From Candidatus Binatia bacterium (GTDB taxonomy: Bacteria; Desulfobacterota; Binatia; UBA9968; JAJDTQ01), in assembly GCA_022823055.1 (NCBI GenBank), contig JAJDXX010000046.1:1-49446 (forward strand): a stretch of DNA of 49,446 nt, written 5' to 3'. Within the stretch, counting starts at the first letter, position 1, and the number at the start of each line of letters is the position of its first letter. The translations under genes and the position numbers were made by a program. Below are positions 22,327 to 32,270 of this stretch, piece by piece. A model generated the notes under the pieces. That model was not told where the DNA came from and searched no databases. It saw only the letters and a list, made by a program, of their open reading frames with translations.

Positions 22327-24291
22327 CTATCTATTTTGCGACACTGTCGCATCTTGCAACACCCGTTCTAGCAGAGCCGGCCATATCTCTTCAGCTTGCG
22401 GTGCAGCGTGCCCCGGTTGATGCCCAGGAGCCGCGCTGCCCGGGTGACGTTGTTGCCACTGGACTTCCAACGCCCGTGCCAACGTGCGTCTCTCCGCCTC
22501 CACCAGCGAGAGGATCGGTCCGCCGGCGTTCCGCGAAGCGTCGGCCCGCAAGATTTGCGTGGGGAGGTTGTGGACCTGCAGCACCGGTGTGTCTTCCAGC
22601 AGAAGGGCGCGCTCGATGGCGTTCTCCAACTCCCGTCCGTTGCCGGGCCAGTCATACTGGAGCAATAGGGCAATCGCGGCGGTGGAGATGCCGCTCATGC
22701 GCTTGCCGGCCCGTTGGGCGTGTTTCTTCAGAAAGTGATCCGCCAGGAGCGGGATGTCTTCGGGGCGTTGGCGGAGCGGCGGAATCACGATCGGGAAGGC
22801 CGTGACCCGGTAGTACAGGTCTTCCCGGAAATCGCCGGCCTTCATGGCGGCCTCCAGGTCCCTGTTGGTCGCTGCGATGACCCGGACGTCGACGGGGATC
22901 ATGACGGCTCCGCCCACCCGCTGGATCTCCCGTTCCTGCAGCACGCGCAACAGCTTGGCCTGAAGGGCCGGCGGCATGTCGCCGATCTCGTCCAGCAGGA
23001 TCGTTCCGCCGCAAGCGCGCTCGAAGGCGCCGACCCTCTGCCAACTCGCCCCGGTGAAGGCGCCCTGCTCGTGGCCGAAGAGCTCGCTCTCGATGAGGGT
23101 CTCCGGAATCGCCGCGCAGTTGATGGCCAGAAACGGTCCCGCCCGGCGCCAACTGTTGAAGTGCAGCGACTTCGCCACCAACTCCTTCCCGGTGCCGCTC
23201 TCGCCTTCCAGCAGGACGGTGATGTCGCTTTCGGCAGCCTGCCGCATCAATGTATAGACTCGCTGCATCTGCGGACTGGCGCCCACGATGCCGTCGAAGG
23301 AGTACGTGGCCTCCAGTTCGCCGCGCAGCCGCAGGACTTCGGCCTTGGCCCGTTCCGTCTCTGCTTCCTTGGACATGTCACGGTAGACAATGACACTGCC
23401 GATCACGTCCCCGCCTTCGCGCACGAGCCCCGTGGACCGATAGAAGACACCGTACCCGGACTGCTTCCCGGCGGTCTCGTCCTCCGCGTCGGCGCTGTTC
23501 TTCAAGCGCATCCTCCCCTCGCTGTGCCACTGTTCCGGCTGCTCGAAACTCTCCAGGAGACGCGCGGCCAAGTCGTCGGCCGGAAGGCGCTTCAACTCGG
23601 CTTCGGTCACGCCGAACAGCGTCTCGTAGGCCTTGTTGGCAAACAACAGGCAACCCGCGAGGTCATACATGGCGATGGCGTCCTCGGTGGCGTCGAGCAC
23701 CGCTCTCAGTCTCTGTTGGCCGACGGCCGCCTCGCGCCGTTTCTCGGCCAACTGCTGCTCGACGTTCCACTTGCCCACGAGCGCAAGCGTCATCTGCTGA
23801 ATCTCCTCCCTGGAGAAAGGCTTCCTGATGTAGAGCAGCTTGTGAAGCGCTTCGACGTCACGGAGGATCTCGGGCAGCGGCCTGTCGCTGTAGGCGGTCA
23901 TGATGACGATCTCCACCTCGGGGTCCGCTTCCCTCAACCGGCGGATGGTTTCGATACCGTCCATCCCGGGCGGCATTCTCACGTCGACATAGGCGACCGC
24001 GACGGGACGGCCGGCCTCCTTGCCGGCCGTCACAATCGCGCAAGCTTCCGCTCCGGTGCCCGCGTGGAGAAGCTCGAATTCCGGCAGAAAGACCCGCGGC
24101 GGTTTTTTGGAGACGAACGCGGCCGCCAGTTCATCAGCCGGCGACTCCGCCACGGTGGGCATCAGCATCTCCCTGAAGTCGTCGTGGATTTCCTTCTGGT
24201 CGTCGACGACCAGAACCCGCCGGTTGCCGTAAGCCGCGAATTCCGTCATTGCCTTACCGGCCGCATTCTCGTCGACCGCTTGCTGCGCCAT
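22327..24291 (-). CDS. Sigma54-dependent response regulator (REC-PAS-AAA+-HTH), C-terminus frameshifted
   Basis: This is an NtrC-like activator of about 650 aa. A receiver domain (~20-165) has VLVVDDQ, the phospho-acceptor Asp in YVDVRMP and the Lys in IRKPF. A PAS domain follows (~190-310), then an AAA+ domain with Walker A GESGTGKE, the sigma54-contacting GAFTGA loop and Walker [12 protein letters not shown]. After RALEV the frame is lost: one extra base in the CC pair at 22461-22462 replaces the Fis-type helix-turn-helix by unrelated residues. Dropping that base restores [20 protein letters not shown] and a stop at 22368. ATG 24291 is preferred over TTG 24309. The MFS gene upstream ends 24 bp away. 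No histidine kinase is visible. Confidence 0.85.
   Translation of the reverse strand: MAQQAVDENAAGKAMTEFAAYGNRRVLVVDDQKEIHDDFREMLMPTVAESPADELAAAFVSKKPPRVFLPEFELLHAGTGAEACAIVTAGKEAGRPVAVAYVDVRMPPGMDGIETIRRLREADPEVEIVIMTAYSDRPLPEILRDVEALHKLLYIRKPFSREEIQQMTLALVGKWNVEQQLAEKRREAAVGQQRLRAVLDATEDAIAMYDLAGCLLFANKAYETLFGVTEAELKRLPADDLAARLLESFEQPEQWHSEGRMRLKNSADAEDETAGKQSGYGVFYRSTGLVREGGDVIGSVIVYRDMSKEAETERAKAEVLRLRGELEATYSFDGIVGASPQMQRVYTLMRQAAESDITVLLEGESGTGKELVAKSLHFNSWRRAGPFLAINCAAIPETLIESELFGHEQGAFTGASWQRVGAFERACGGTILLDEIGDMPPALQAKLLRVLQEREIQRVGGAVMIPVDVRVIAATNRDLEAAMKAGDFREDLYYRVTAFPIVIPPLRQRPEDIPLLADHFLKKHAQRAGKRMSGISTAAIALLLQYDWPGNGRELENAIERALLLEDTPVLQVHNLPTQILRADASRNAGGPILSLVEAERRTLARALEVQWQQRHPGSAAPGHQPGHAAPQAEEIWPALLERVLQDATVSQNR
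22337..22351. promoter_or_regulatory. Palindrome, candidate upstream activating sequence
   Basis: TGCGACA-C-TGTCGCA is a perfect 7-bp inverted repeat around one base, next to TTGCAACAC (22354-22362); a second TTGCAACAC lies near 22245. It is ~180 bp upstream of the sigma54-type promoter. If the frameshift in the neighbouring regulator is corrected, the gene ends at 22368 and leaves this site intergenic. It is a plausible binding site for that Fis-type activator. Confidence 0.5.
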
Positions 24292-24315
24292 TTGGCAACC
24301 CCCCGGCAAAGGCTG

Positions 24316-25503
24316 CTATTCGGCCCCGCGGGGCTCCGCGACGAAGACGGCGATGTTCGCCGTTCCCAGGGCCAGCACGCACGCCAGTGCCTGCCATGCG
24401 ATAACGTAGGAACCGGTGGCATCGACAATATAGCCGAACGTAGGGGTACCCACCACGGTGCCCAGCGCGTTGATGGTGATCATCAGGCCCAAGGCCATCC
24501 CCGTCCTGGACTGGCCCGCGATCTCGCTGATGAGGGAATAGGACACGCCCTGATAGCCGATCATGGTGAACCCGCCGAGGAAGGTCAACGGCACCAGGAT
24601 GAAGGGAGAGACCCCCTTGCCGAGCGCGCTCAGCCCCGCGCACAGGAGCACGGAGATGACGCCGATGAGCACCAGCACGACCTTGCGTCTGCCGCCGTAG
24701 AGGCGGTCGCTCACCGTGCCCCAGCCCACGCGGCCGAGCACCGCCCCGCCTTGGGTGATGGACAGCCACTGGCTTGCGTGCACCGTGGAGAAGGCGAGCC
24801 GCTCCTTGAGGAACAGAGGCAGGTAGGTCAGCAGCGACATTTGTCCGATGAGCAGCAGGGCGGTGCCGCAGCTTACGGCCAGCAGGCTTCGGAGGGGCAG
24901 CGGCGGGTTCGCGGCCGCGCCGGTTCGGACGCCGGCCGTCCTGTCCATGCCGTCGGGCTCGCGCCAGAGGAACCAGAACGCCACGCCGAAGACCACGTTG
25001 ACGATCCCCATCCCGGCCAGGGCCGCGCGCCAGCCGAAAGCCGCGGCCAGGGGCGCCCCCACCAGCGCGGTGAGCACCCCGCCCGCGGGCACGCCGGTCT
25101 GCTTGATGCCCATGGCCGTGGCGCGCTGGCGCTGGAACCACATCAGCACTCCCTTGGTGGAGGCGGGGTTGAGGAAGCTGTAGCCCAGACCGGTGAGCAG
25201 GAAGCACGCGAAGGCCCAGCCGAAGGACCCGGCCGAGGAGGCGAACAGCACCGCGGTGCCGGCGAACACGTGGCCGATGAAGGACGCCCGGCGCACGCCG
25301 AGGCGGTCGCTGAACCAGCCGGCTGGGAAGGAAAAGCCGGCCATGCCGATGTAGAAGGCAGTGAAGAAGAGGCCCACTTGGGCGCGGGTCAGACCCAGTT
25401 CCTCTTGGTAGAACGGAGCGAACGTGTTGATGCCGTACTGCGCCGACGCCCCGATGACGTGGGTGACGGTGACCAGGGTGAGGATGAACAGGGAGAAAGT
25501 CAT
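24316..25503 (-). CDS. MFS transporter
   Basis: This 395-aa, twelve-helix major facilitator is probably a solute or organic-anion symporter or exporter of the inner membrane. The loop 2-3 motif is AGWFSDRLGVRRA (residues ~61-73), and the second half has the matching WGTVSDRLYGGRRK. An RRRRRNP stretch encoded immediately before the ATG suggests either a longer start with a non-ATG codon or chance. It lies 60 bp after aroQ and 24 bp before the sigma54 regulator, so the regulator may govern or sense its substrate. The substrate is not deducible. Confidence 0.88.
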   Translation of the reverse strand: MTFSLFILTLVTVTHVIGASAQYGINTFAPFYQEELGLTRAQVGLFFTAFYIGMAGFSFPAGWFSDRLGVRRASFIGHVFAGTAVLFASSAGSFGWAFACFLLTGLGYSFLNPASTKGVLMWFQRQRATAMGIKQTGVPAGGVLTALVGAPLAAAFGWRAALAGMGIVNVVFGVAFWFLWREPDGMDRTAGVRTGAAANPPLPLRSLLAVSCGTALLLIGQMSLLTYLPLFLKERLAFSTVHASQWLSITQGGAVLGRVGWGTVSDRLYGGRRKVVLVLIGVISVLLCAGLSALGKGVSPFILVPLTFLGGFTMIGYQGVSYSLISEIAGQSRTGMALGLMITINALGTVVGTPTFGYIVDATGSYVIAWQALACVLALGTANIAVFVAEPRGAE

Positions 25504-25563
25504 CGGGTTCCGGCGCCGGCGCCGGTGGAGGATGCGGTCGGTTCGGACGGCGTCCTTCGCCCT

Positions 25564-26007
25564 CTACGTCAGGATTCCGGCCGCGGCGCGCAACGCCAGG
25601 AGGTAGCTCCCGGCCCCGAAGCCGGCGATCTGCCCCACCGCCACGTCGGCGATGAGCGACGTGTGCCGGAACGGTTCGCGCTTGTAGATATTGGACAGGT
25701 GCACCTCGATCACCGGCAACCGACACGCGGCCAGGGCGTCGCGCAGGGCGATGCTCGTATGCGTGTACGCGCCGGCGTTGATAATCACGGCGCCGAAGCC
25801 TTCCGCGCCGGCTTGCTGGACCCAGGTGACCAGCTCGCCTTCGTGGTTGGACTGGCGCGCCTCGACGGCGACGCCCAACTCGGCGGCCAGGGAGTCCACG
25901 CGGGTGTCGATGTCCGCGAGGGTGTCGCGGCCGTAGATCTCCGGCTCGCGCGACCCGAGCAGGTTCAGGTTGGGTCCGTGGAGGACCAGGATCTTGGTTT
26001 CAGGCAT
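25564..26007 (-). CDS. aroQ: 3-dehydroquinate dehydratase, type II
   Basis: This 147-aa dodecameric enzyme of the shikimate pathway converts 3-dehydroquinate to 3-dehydroshikimate. Hallmarks: [17 protein letters not shown] with the catalytic Tyr (residue ~25), the [10 protein letters not shown] motif, [15 protein letters not shown] with the catalytic His region, and [17 protein letters not shown]. The length is normal. It is last in aroC-aroK-aroB-aroQ, 94 bp after aroB. Confidence 0.96.
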   Translation of the reverse strand: MPETKILVLHGPNLNLLGSREPEIYGRDTLADIDTRVDSLAAELGVAVEARQSNHEGELVTWVQQAGAEGFGAVIINAGAYTHTSIALRDALAACRLPVIEVHLSNIYKREPFRHTSLIADVAVGQIAGFGAGSYLLALRAAAGILT

Positions 26008-26101
26008 GATCGTGAACTCCCGCGGCCGGTGCCGGAAAGGGAGAATTCCCCGTGCGTTCCAATGTCCCCGTCACCGGCCGATGAACGGGCGCCCGCGAGG
26101 A

Positions 26102-27184
26102 TCAAAGGCCGGACGCCAGCTCCCGGACGATCTCTTCCGGGGAGAACCATTGGAAACGCGTGCCGCCGATTCCTTCGCACAAGACGAACTTGATCTTGCC
26201 GGCATGCGATTTCTTGTCCAACGCCATGCCCGCGATGAGGTCCTCCAGGGCGATGTCGTCGGGGATCCGCCAGGGTAGGTCCGCCCTGCGCACCAGCGCC
26301 TCGATGCGCCGCAGCTCGGCGGCGCTGCACAGGCCCTGTCCCGCGGACAACGCCGCCGCCTGGATCATGCCGACGGCCACGGCCTCACCGTGAAGGAAGC
26401 GCTCGTAGCCGGTAAAGGCCTCCAGCGCGTGGCCGATGGTGTGGCCGAAGTTCAGGATGGCGCGACGGTCGGTCTCGCGTTCGTCCTGCTCCACCACCCG
26501 GGCCTTGATGCGGCACGACGTCGCCACCGCGTGCTCCACGGCGTTCGCGTCGATCCGCAGCAGGGCGTCCATCTCCTGTTCCAGGAAAACGAAGAACGCC
26601 GCGTCCTCGATGATGCCGTACTTGATGACTTCGGCCATGCCCGCGGCGTACTCGCGCCGCGGCAGGGTGCGCAGAGTGTCCAGGTCGATGACCACCAGGC
26701 GCGGCTGGTGAAAGGCGCCGATGAGGTTCTTGCCGTGCTCGTGGTTGACCGCGGTCTTGCCGCCCACGCTGGCGTCCACCTGCGCCAGCAGCGTGGTGGG
26801 GAGCTGGACGTAGCCGATGCCGCGCAGGAACGTCGCCGCGGCGAACCCGGTGACGTCGCCGATGACCCCGCCGCCCAGGGCGATGAGCGTGGCGCTCCGG
26901 TCGAAGCGGTGCTCCACCAAGGCGTCGTAGATCAACCCCAAGGACGCCGTGTTCTTGTGCGCTTCGCCTTCGGGGATGAGCACCGTCGCCGTATCGTAGC
27001 CCGCGGCCTCCAGGGACTCCCGGACCCGGTCCCCGTAAAGCTCGGCCACCGGCGGGTTGGACACGATACCGACACGGCCGTTGATGCCCCGGGCCTTCAT
27101 GATCTCGCCGACGCGGGACAGGATGCCTTCGCCCAGCTCGATGGGATAGGAGCGCTCTCCCAGGTTGACGGTTACGGTTTGCAT
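26102..27184 (-). CDS. aroB: 3-dehydroquinate synthase
   Basis: AroB converts DAHP to 3-dehydroquinate using NAD+ and a divalent metal. This 360-aa protein has the glycine-rich GGGVIGDVTGFAAATFLRG (residues ~103-121), VGGKTAVNHEHGKNLIGAF near 140, and the metal-ligand histidines in LNFGHTIGHALEA near 243 and FLHGEAVAVGM near 261. Its start lies 13 bp inside the aroK 3' end, so the two are coupled. Confidence 0.96.
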   Translation of the reverse strand: MQTVTVNLGERSYPIELGEGILSRVGEIMKARGINGRVGIVSNPPVAELYGDRVRESLEAAGYDTATVLIPEGEAHKNTASLGLIYDALVEHRFDRSATLIALGGGVIGDVTGFAAATFLRGIGYVQLPTTLLAQVDASVGGKTAVNHEHGKNLIGAFHQPRLVVIDLDTLRTLPRREYAAGMAEVIKYGIIEDAAFFVFLEQEMDALLRIDANAVEHAVATSCRIKARVVEQDERETDRRAILNFGHTIGHALEAFTGYERFLHGEAVAVGMIQAAALSAGQGLCSAAELRRIEALVRRADLPWRIPDDIALEDLIAGMALDKKSHAGKIKFVLCEGIGGTRFQWFSPEEIVRELASGL

Positions 27185-27768
27185 AGATGCTGTTGAATGC
27201 GTTGCACCACGTGGTCCACGGCAAGGCCGTCGGTGTCCACCGTCACATCGGCCTCGGCGTAGATGTGTTCCCGTTGCGCCAATAGCTCCTCGATGCGCCC
27301 GAGCTTCGCCGCGTCGGCCTCGGCCGGTGACACGGACGGAGCGGCGCCCCCGAAAACCGCTGTGTCCCCTTCCGACGCCGCCTTCCCCCGCTGCTGGAGC
27401 AGCGGTCGTTCATCGTCCCCGCGGGTCCGGTCCAAGACGGTTCCGGGGGAGACCTTGAGCCATATCAGCAGGCTGCGCTCCTTGAGCCGCGCGCGGTTGT
27501 CCGGGTCGACTACCGCGCCACCCCCCAGGGCAATGACCTGACCGGTCTCCTCCAGCACATGCGCGAGCGCGGCCTTCTCTCGCTCCCGGAAATAACCCTC
27601 GCCACGGCCCGCGAAGATCTCACGGACGGCGCTTCCTTCGCTCGACTCGATGACCGCGTCCAGATCCACGAACGACCAGCCCAGGGACCGCGCCAGACGC
27701 CTGCCCACCACGGTCTTGCCCGCGGCCATGAAGCCCGTCAAGGCGATGTTCGCGTACTCCCGTGCCAT
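27172..27768 (-). CDS. aroK: Shikimate kinase
   Basis: This 198-aa P-loop kinase phosphorylates shikimate. Walker A is GFMAAGKTVVGRRLA (residues ~12-26), followed by the shikimate-binding DLDAVIE, FREREKAAL and GGGAVVDPDNRA. The LID region RPLLQQ is followed by a ~30-residue Gly/Ala/Ser-rich insertion (GKAASEGDTAVFGG and on) not seen in typical ~170-aa shikimate kinases. It overlaps aroB by 13 bp. Confidence 0.95.
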   Translation of the reverse strand: MAREYANIALTGFMAAGKTVVGRRLARSLGWSFVDLDAVIESSEGSAVREIFAGRGEGYFREREKAALAHVLEETGQVIALGGGAVVDPDNRARLKERSLLIWLKVSPGTVLDRTRGDDERPLLQQRGKAASEGDTAVFGGAAPSVSPAEADAAKLGRIEELLAQREHIYAEADVTVDTDGLAVDHVVQRIQQHLCKP

Positions 27769-27838
27769 GTCCTCACTAGTGGAACACGAAGATGCGCAGG
27801 GCCTTCAGCCGCGGGCAGACCGGGCGACGCGACCCGCC

Positions 27839-29035
27839 CTATAGGCTCTTGATCTGGTCAAGATAGCCGTCGTAGTTGCGGGTGATTTCCGCCAGCGAAT
27901 CCCCGCCGAACTTCTCCAGGAAAGCCCGCGCCAGCTCGAAGGAGACGATGGCCTCGCCGATGACGGCCGCGGCCGGCGCGGAGCACACGTCCGAGCGTTC
28001 CACCGAGGCATCCTCGGGCTGCTTGGTGTCGAGGTTCACCGACCGGAGCGGGCTCATGAGGGTGGAGATGGGCTTCATCGCCACCCTGACCACCAAGGGG
28101 GCACCCGTGGTCATGCCGCCTTCCAGCCCCCCCGAGTTGTTGCTGCCGCGATAGAAGTCGGTGGGCTGCATCCGCGGCCTGGTGTCGGAGATCATGCCCT
28201 GCGGGTCGAAGAATATCTCGTCGTGTACCTCGGACCCCCGCCGCATGGCCATGTCGAAGCCCCGTCCGATCTCCACTCCCTTCATGGCCTGGATGCTCAT
28301 GAGGCTCTGGGCCAGACGGCCGTCGAGCTTCCGGTCATAGTGGACATGGCTTCCCAAGCCCGGCGGGACGCCGGTGGCCACCACCTCGAAGACCCCGCCC
28401 AAGGTGTTGCCTTCCTTCTTGCACTCGTCGATGAGGGCGATGGCCTTCTTCTCGGCCTCCGGGTCCGCCATGCGCACCGGGGAGTTCTCCGCCATCTCGT
28501 AAATCTCGTCGTAGCTCTTCCCGTTCATGTCCGCCTCGATGCCGCCAAGGGAGCGCAGATAACCCCTTACCTGGACCGAGAACGGCTCGATGAGTTGCTT
28601 GCAGAAGGAGCCCACCGCCACCCGCGACACGGTCTCCCGGGCGCTGGCGCGCTCCAGAATGTTGCGGATGTCGGAATGGCCGTACTTGAGGACGCCGGTG
28701 AGATCCGCGTGGCCCGGACGCGGTTTCTTGACCGGGATGGCCTGGCCGTCGTCCTCCGCGTACGGGGACATCTTCTTGGTCCAGTTCTTCCAGTCGCGGT
28801 TGTCGATGCCGAAGGTGACGGGCGAGCCCAGCGTCTTGCCCCAGCGCAGGCCCGAGCGCACCTGCACCTCGTCCTTCTCGATGAGCATGCGGCCGCCCCG
28901 GCCGTAGCCCTGCTGGCGCCGCCAGAGATCGTGGTTGACCTTCTCGATGTCGATGTCGAATCCCGCCGGCACCCCCTCGATGATGGTGGTGAGGCACGGC
29001 CCGTGGGACTCGCCAGCAGTGAAATAACGCAACAT
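27839..29035 (-). CDS. aroC: Chorismate synthase
   Basis: This FMN-dependent enzyme makes chorismate from EPSP (398 aa, the long bacterial form). Signatures are GESHGPCLTTIIEGVPAG (residues ~8-25), the basic RRQQGYGRGGRM region near 40, and GGLEGGMTTGAPLVVRVAMKP near 295. The C-terminal motif is RSDVCSAPAAAVIGEA. It is first in the aro operon, 70 bp before aroK, and is separated from atpC by a repeat block. Confidence 0.96.
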   Translation of the reverse strand: MLRYFTAGESHGPCLTTIIEGVPAGFDIDIEKVNHDLWRRQQGYGRGGRMLIEKDEVQVRSGLRWGKTLGSPVTFGIDNRDWKNWTKKMSPYAEDDGQAIPVKKPRPGHADLTGVLKYGHSDIRNILERASARETVSRVAVGSFCKQLIEPFSVQVRGYLRSLGGIEADMNGKSYDEIYEMAENSPVRMADPEAEKKAIALIDECKKEGNTLGGVFEVVATGVPPGLGSHVHYDRKLDGRLAQSLMSIQAMKGVEIGRGFDMAMRRGSEVHDEIFFDPQGMISDTRPRMQPTDFYRGSNNSGGLEGGMTTGAPLVVRVAMKPISTLMSPLRSVNLDTKQPEDASVERSDVCSAPAAAVIGEAIVSFELARAFLEKFGGDSLAEITRNYDGYLDQIKSL

Positions 29036-29090
29036 GTCTCAGACTTTAACCCAAATGCGCGGCCCCGGCCAGCGTCGCTCCCACTTCCCA

Positions 29091-29314
29091 GGCTGTGTCA
29101 AAATTCTGCTCGGACACGAAATGGCACCACCCCTCGAGTCGTCATTGATATGAAAATAAAATCTTGTTTAATGATTTCTGGTAGTTACGGAATCCCGCTA
29201 CCCCCCAATGAGTCATTCCCGCGGAAGCGGGAATCCAGGGGTGGGGGGTGTGGCGGCCTCATTGCCCGGCCCCACCTCGCCTGGATTCCCGCTTCCGCGG
29301 GAATGACGATTCGG
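29091..29314. repeat. Composite dRS3-like repeat block with invertible-type core, copy A
   Basis: This block fills the atpC-aroC gap. It holds a reversed unit (29091-29146), a 20-bp segment beginning GTCATTGATATGAAAATAAA, then two inverted 28-bp arms (left ending at 29239, right beginning at 29280, each containing ATTCCC-N8-GGGAAT) that enclose a 40-bp core (29240-29279). The same block recurs at 49214-49395, with the core in the opposite orientation. Confidence 0.8.
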
Positions 29315-29324
29315 GTCGTGGGTG

Positions 29325-29735
29325 TTAGCGCCGTGCGGCGGTTTCAAGGCGCACCAGGGCGCGTTGCAGCGAGGCGCGGGCGGCCGCCAGCGCCTCTTCG
29401 TCGGTGGGGTCGGTCTCTTCGAGGGCGCGCTCGGCGCGGGCGCGGGCGTTCTCGGCGCGGGCGGTGTCGATCTCGTCGGGGAACTCGGCCGCGTCGGCCA
29501 GCACCGTGACCACGTTGTCGAGCACCTCGGCGTAGCCGCCGGCCAGGGTGACCACCGAGTTGGCTCCGCCCTGCTTGTAGCTGAGCTGGCCGACGTCCAG
29601 GGTAGTCATGAGTGCCGCGTGGTCGGGCAGGATGCCGAGCTGGCCGAGCGGACCGGGCGCGGTCAGCTCGTCCACCTGCTCTTCCAGGACCAGGCGGACG
29701 GGCGTGACGACTCTCAGTGAAATTTCTCCGGCCAT
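29325..29735 (-). CDS. atpC: ATP synthase F1 epsilon subunit
   Basis: This 136-aa epsilon subunit is the rotor-stalk and inhibitory subunit of F1. The N-terminal beta-sandwich contains LRVVTPVRLVLEEQVDELTAPGP (split across strands) and GQLGILPDHAALMTTLDVG. The C-terminal helical hairpin is rich in Ala, Arg and Glu (ARAENARARAERALEE). It starts 3 bp after the atpD stop and is the last gene of the operon; a repeat block follows. Confidence 0.95.
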   Translation of the reverse strand: MAGEISLRVVTPVRLVLEEQVDELTAPGPLGQLGILPDHAALMTTLDVGQLSYKQGGANSVVTLAGGYAEVLDNVVTVLADAAEFPDEIDTARAENARARAERALEETDPTDEEALAAARASLQRALVRLETAARR

Positions 29736-29738
29736 GAT

Positions 29739-31307
<1,569 letters not shown>

Positions 31308-31328
31308 TCACAAACAAGCTCATGAATC

Positions 31329-31397
31329 CGCGGGTCCCTTGCCGTCGGCCGCGAACGCTCCCGGCTGCACCCGGGTCTTCCTCGCGTGGCAGCCGGA
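31329..31397. repeat. Decayed relative of the atp-operon MITE core
   Basis: The 174-bp gap between atpG and atpD contains GCGGGTCCCTTGCCGTCGGC followed by a CCCGG...CCGGG hairpin and TCTTCCTCGCGTGG (31377-31390). The same ordered blocks occur inside the MITE at 33841-33912. The terminal inverted repeats are not recognisable, so this is either an old decayed copy or a related element. Confidence 0.5.
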
Positions 31398-31412
31398 ACC
31401 CACCTCCATGCG

Positions 31413-32270
31413 TCAGCCCAGTGCCTCCGCGGTGGAGACCACTTCCAGCAACTCCTTGGTGATGGCCGCCTGCCGCGCCCGGTTCATCTGGAGCGTCAGG
31501 TGGCTGATCAGGTCGGAAGCGTTGCTGGTGGCGGACTCCATGGCGGTCATGCGGGCGCCGTGCTCGCCCGCGACCGCTTCGAGCAAGGCCTGGTAGATCT
31601 GCACCTCCACGCTTTTGGGCAGCAGGGTGGAGAGCAGGTCACCAATGCTAGGCTCGAGCAGGTACTCGGTCAGTTGCTGGTCCTCGTCCACCTTGGCGGG
31701 CGCCACGGGGATCAGCCTGGCCGCCGTGGGGACCTGCGACAGCGCCGAGCGAAACCGGCTGTAAAGGATGTAGGCGCCGTCCGACTCGCCGCGCAGGTAA
31801 CGGCCGATGAAGCGGCCGGCGGCGGCCGCCGCGATCTCCTCCGGCGGCGCGTTCCACGTGACCGGGGAGTCGTCCATGGCGCTCCTGCCGCGACGGCGGT
31901 AGAAGTCCGCGCCCTTGCGCCCGACGAACCGGTACGACATTTCCTGCTCCGGATGTTCCCCGAGAAAGTTCTCGGACAGGCGGAACAGGTTGCTGTTGTA
32001 GCCGCCGCACAGGCCGCGATCGGTGGTGACGAAGAGCACGTCGATGCGCTTCTCCTCGCGCGCCACGAGCAGCGGGTGGCTATCCTCGGACACCCGCGCG
32101 GACAGGTTCGCCAGCAGTTCCCTCATCTTCTCGGCATACGGCCGCGACTCTACAGCGGCGTCGTGCGCCCGGCGCAGCTTGGCCGCCGCCACCATCTTCA
32201 TCGCCTTGGTGATCTGCTGCGTGTTGCGCACCGAGGCGATGCGCTTTCTTATGTCCTTGAGGGAGGGCAC
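31413..32270 (-). CDS. atpG: ATP synthase F1 gamma subunit
   Basis: This 285-aa central-shaft subunit rotates within the alpha3-beta3 ring. The N-terminal helix is canonical (LKDIRKRIASVRNTQQITKAMKMVAAAKLRRA, in two parts), the middle has TTDRGLCGGYNSNLFR, and the C-terminal helix contains GARMTAMESATSNASDLI and RARQAAITKELLEVVSTAEAL. It directly abuts the atpA stop. Confidence 0.96.
   Translation of the reverse strand: MPSLKDIRKRIASVRNTQQITKAMKMVAAAKLRRAHDAAVESRPYAEKMRELLANLSARVSEDSHPLLVAREEKRIDVLFVTTDRGLCGGYNSNLFRLSENFLGEHPEQEMSYRFVGRKGADFYRRRGRSAMDDSPVTWNAPPEEIAAAAAGRFIGRYLRGESDGAYILYSRFRSALSQVPTAARLIPVAPAKVDEDQQLTEYLLEPSIGDLLSTLLPKSVEVQIYQALLEAVAGEHGARMTAMESATSNASDLISHLTLQMNRARQAAITKELLEVVSTAEALG

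Noticed and set aside
22714-26193. 1159-codon plus-strand frame spanning several genes
   Set aside because: It runs antisense across the regulator, MFS and aroQ genes, all of which are clear families; the composition is that of a shadow.
29091-29314. CRISPR array or insertion sequence
   Set aside because: Repeats are paired inverted arms without regular spacers, and there is no transposase or cas gene.
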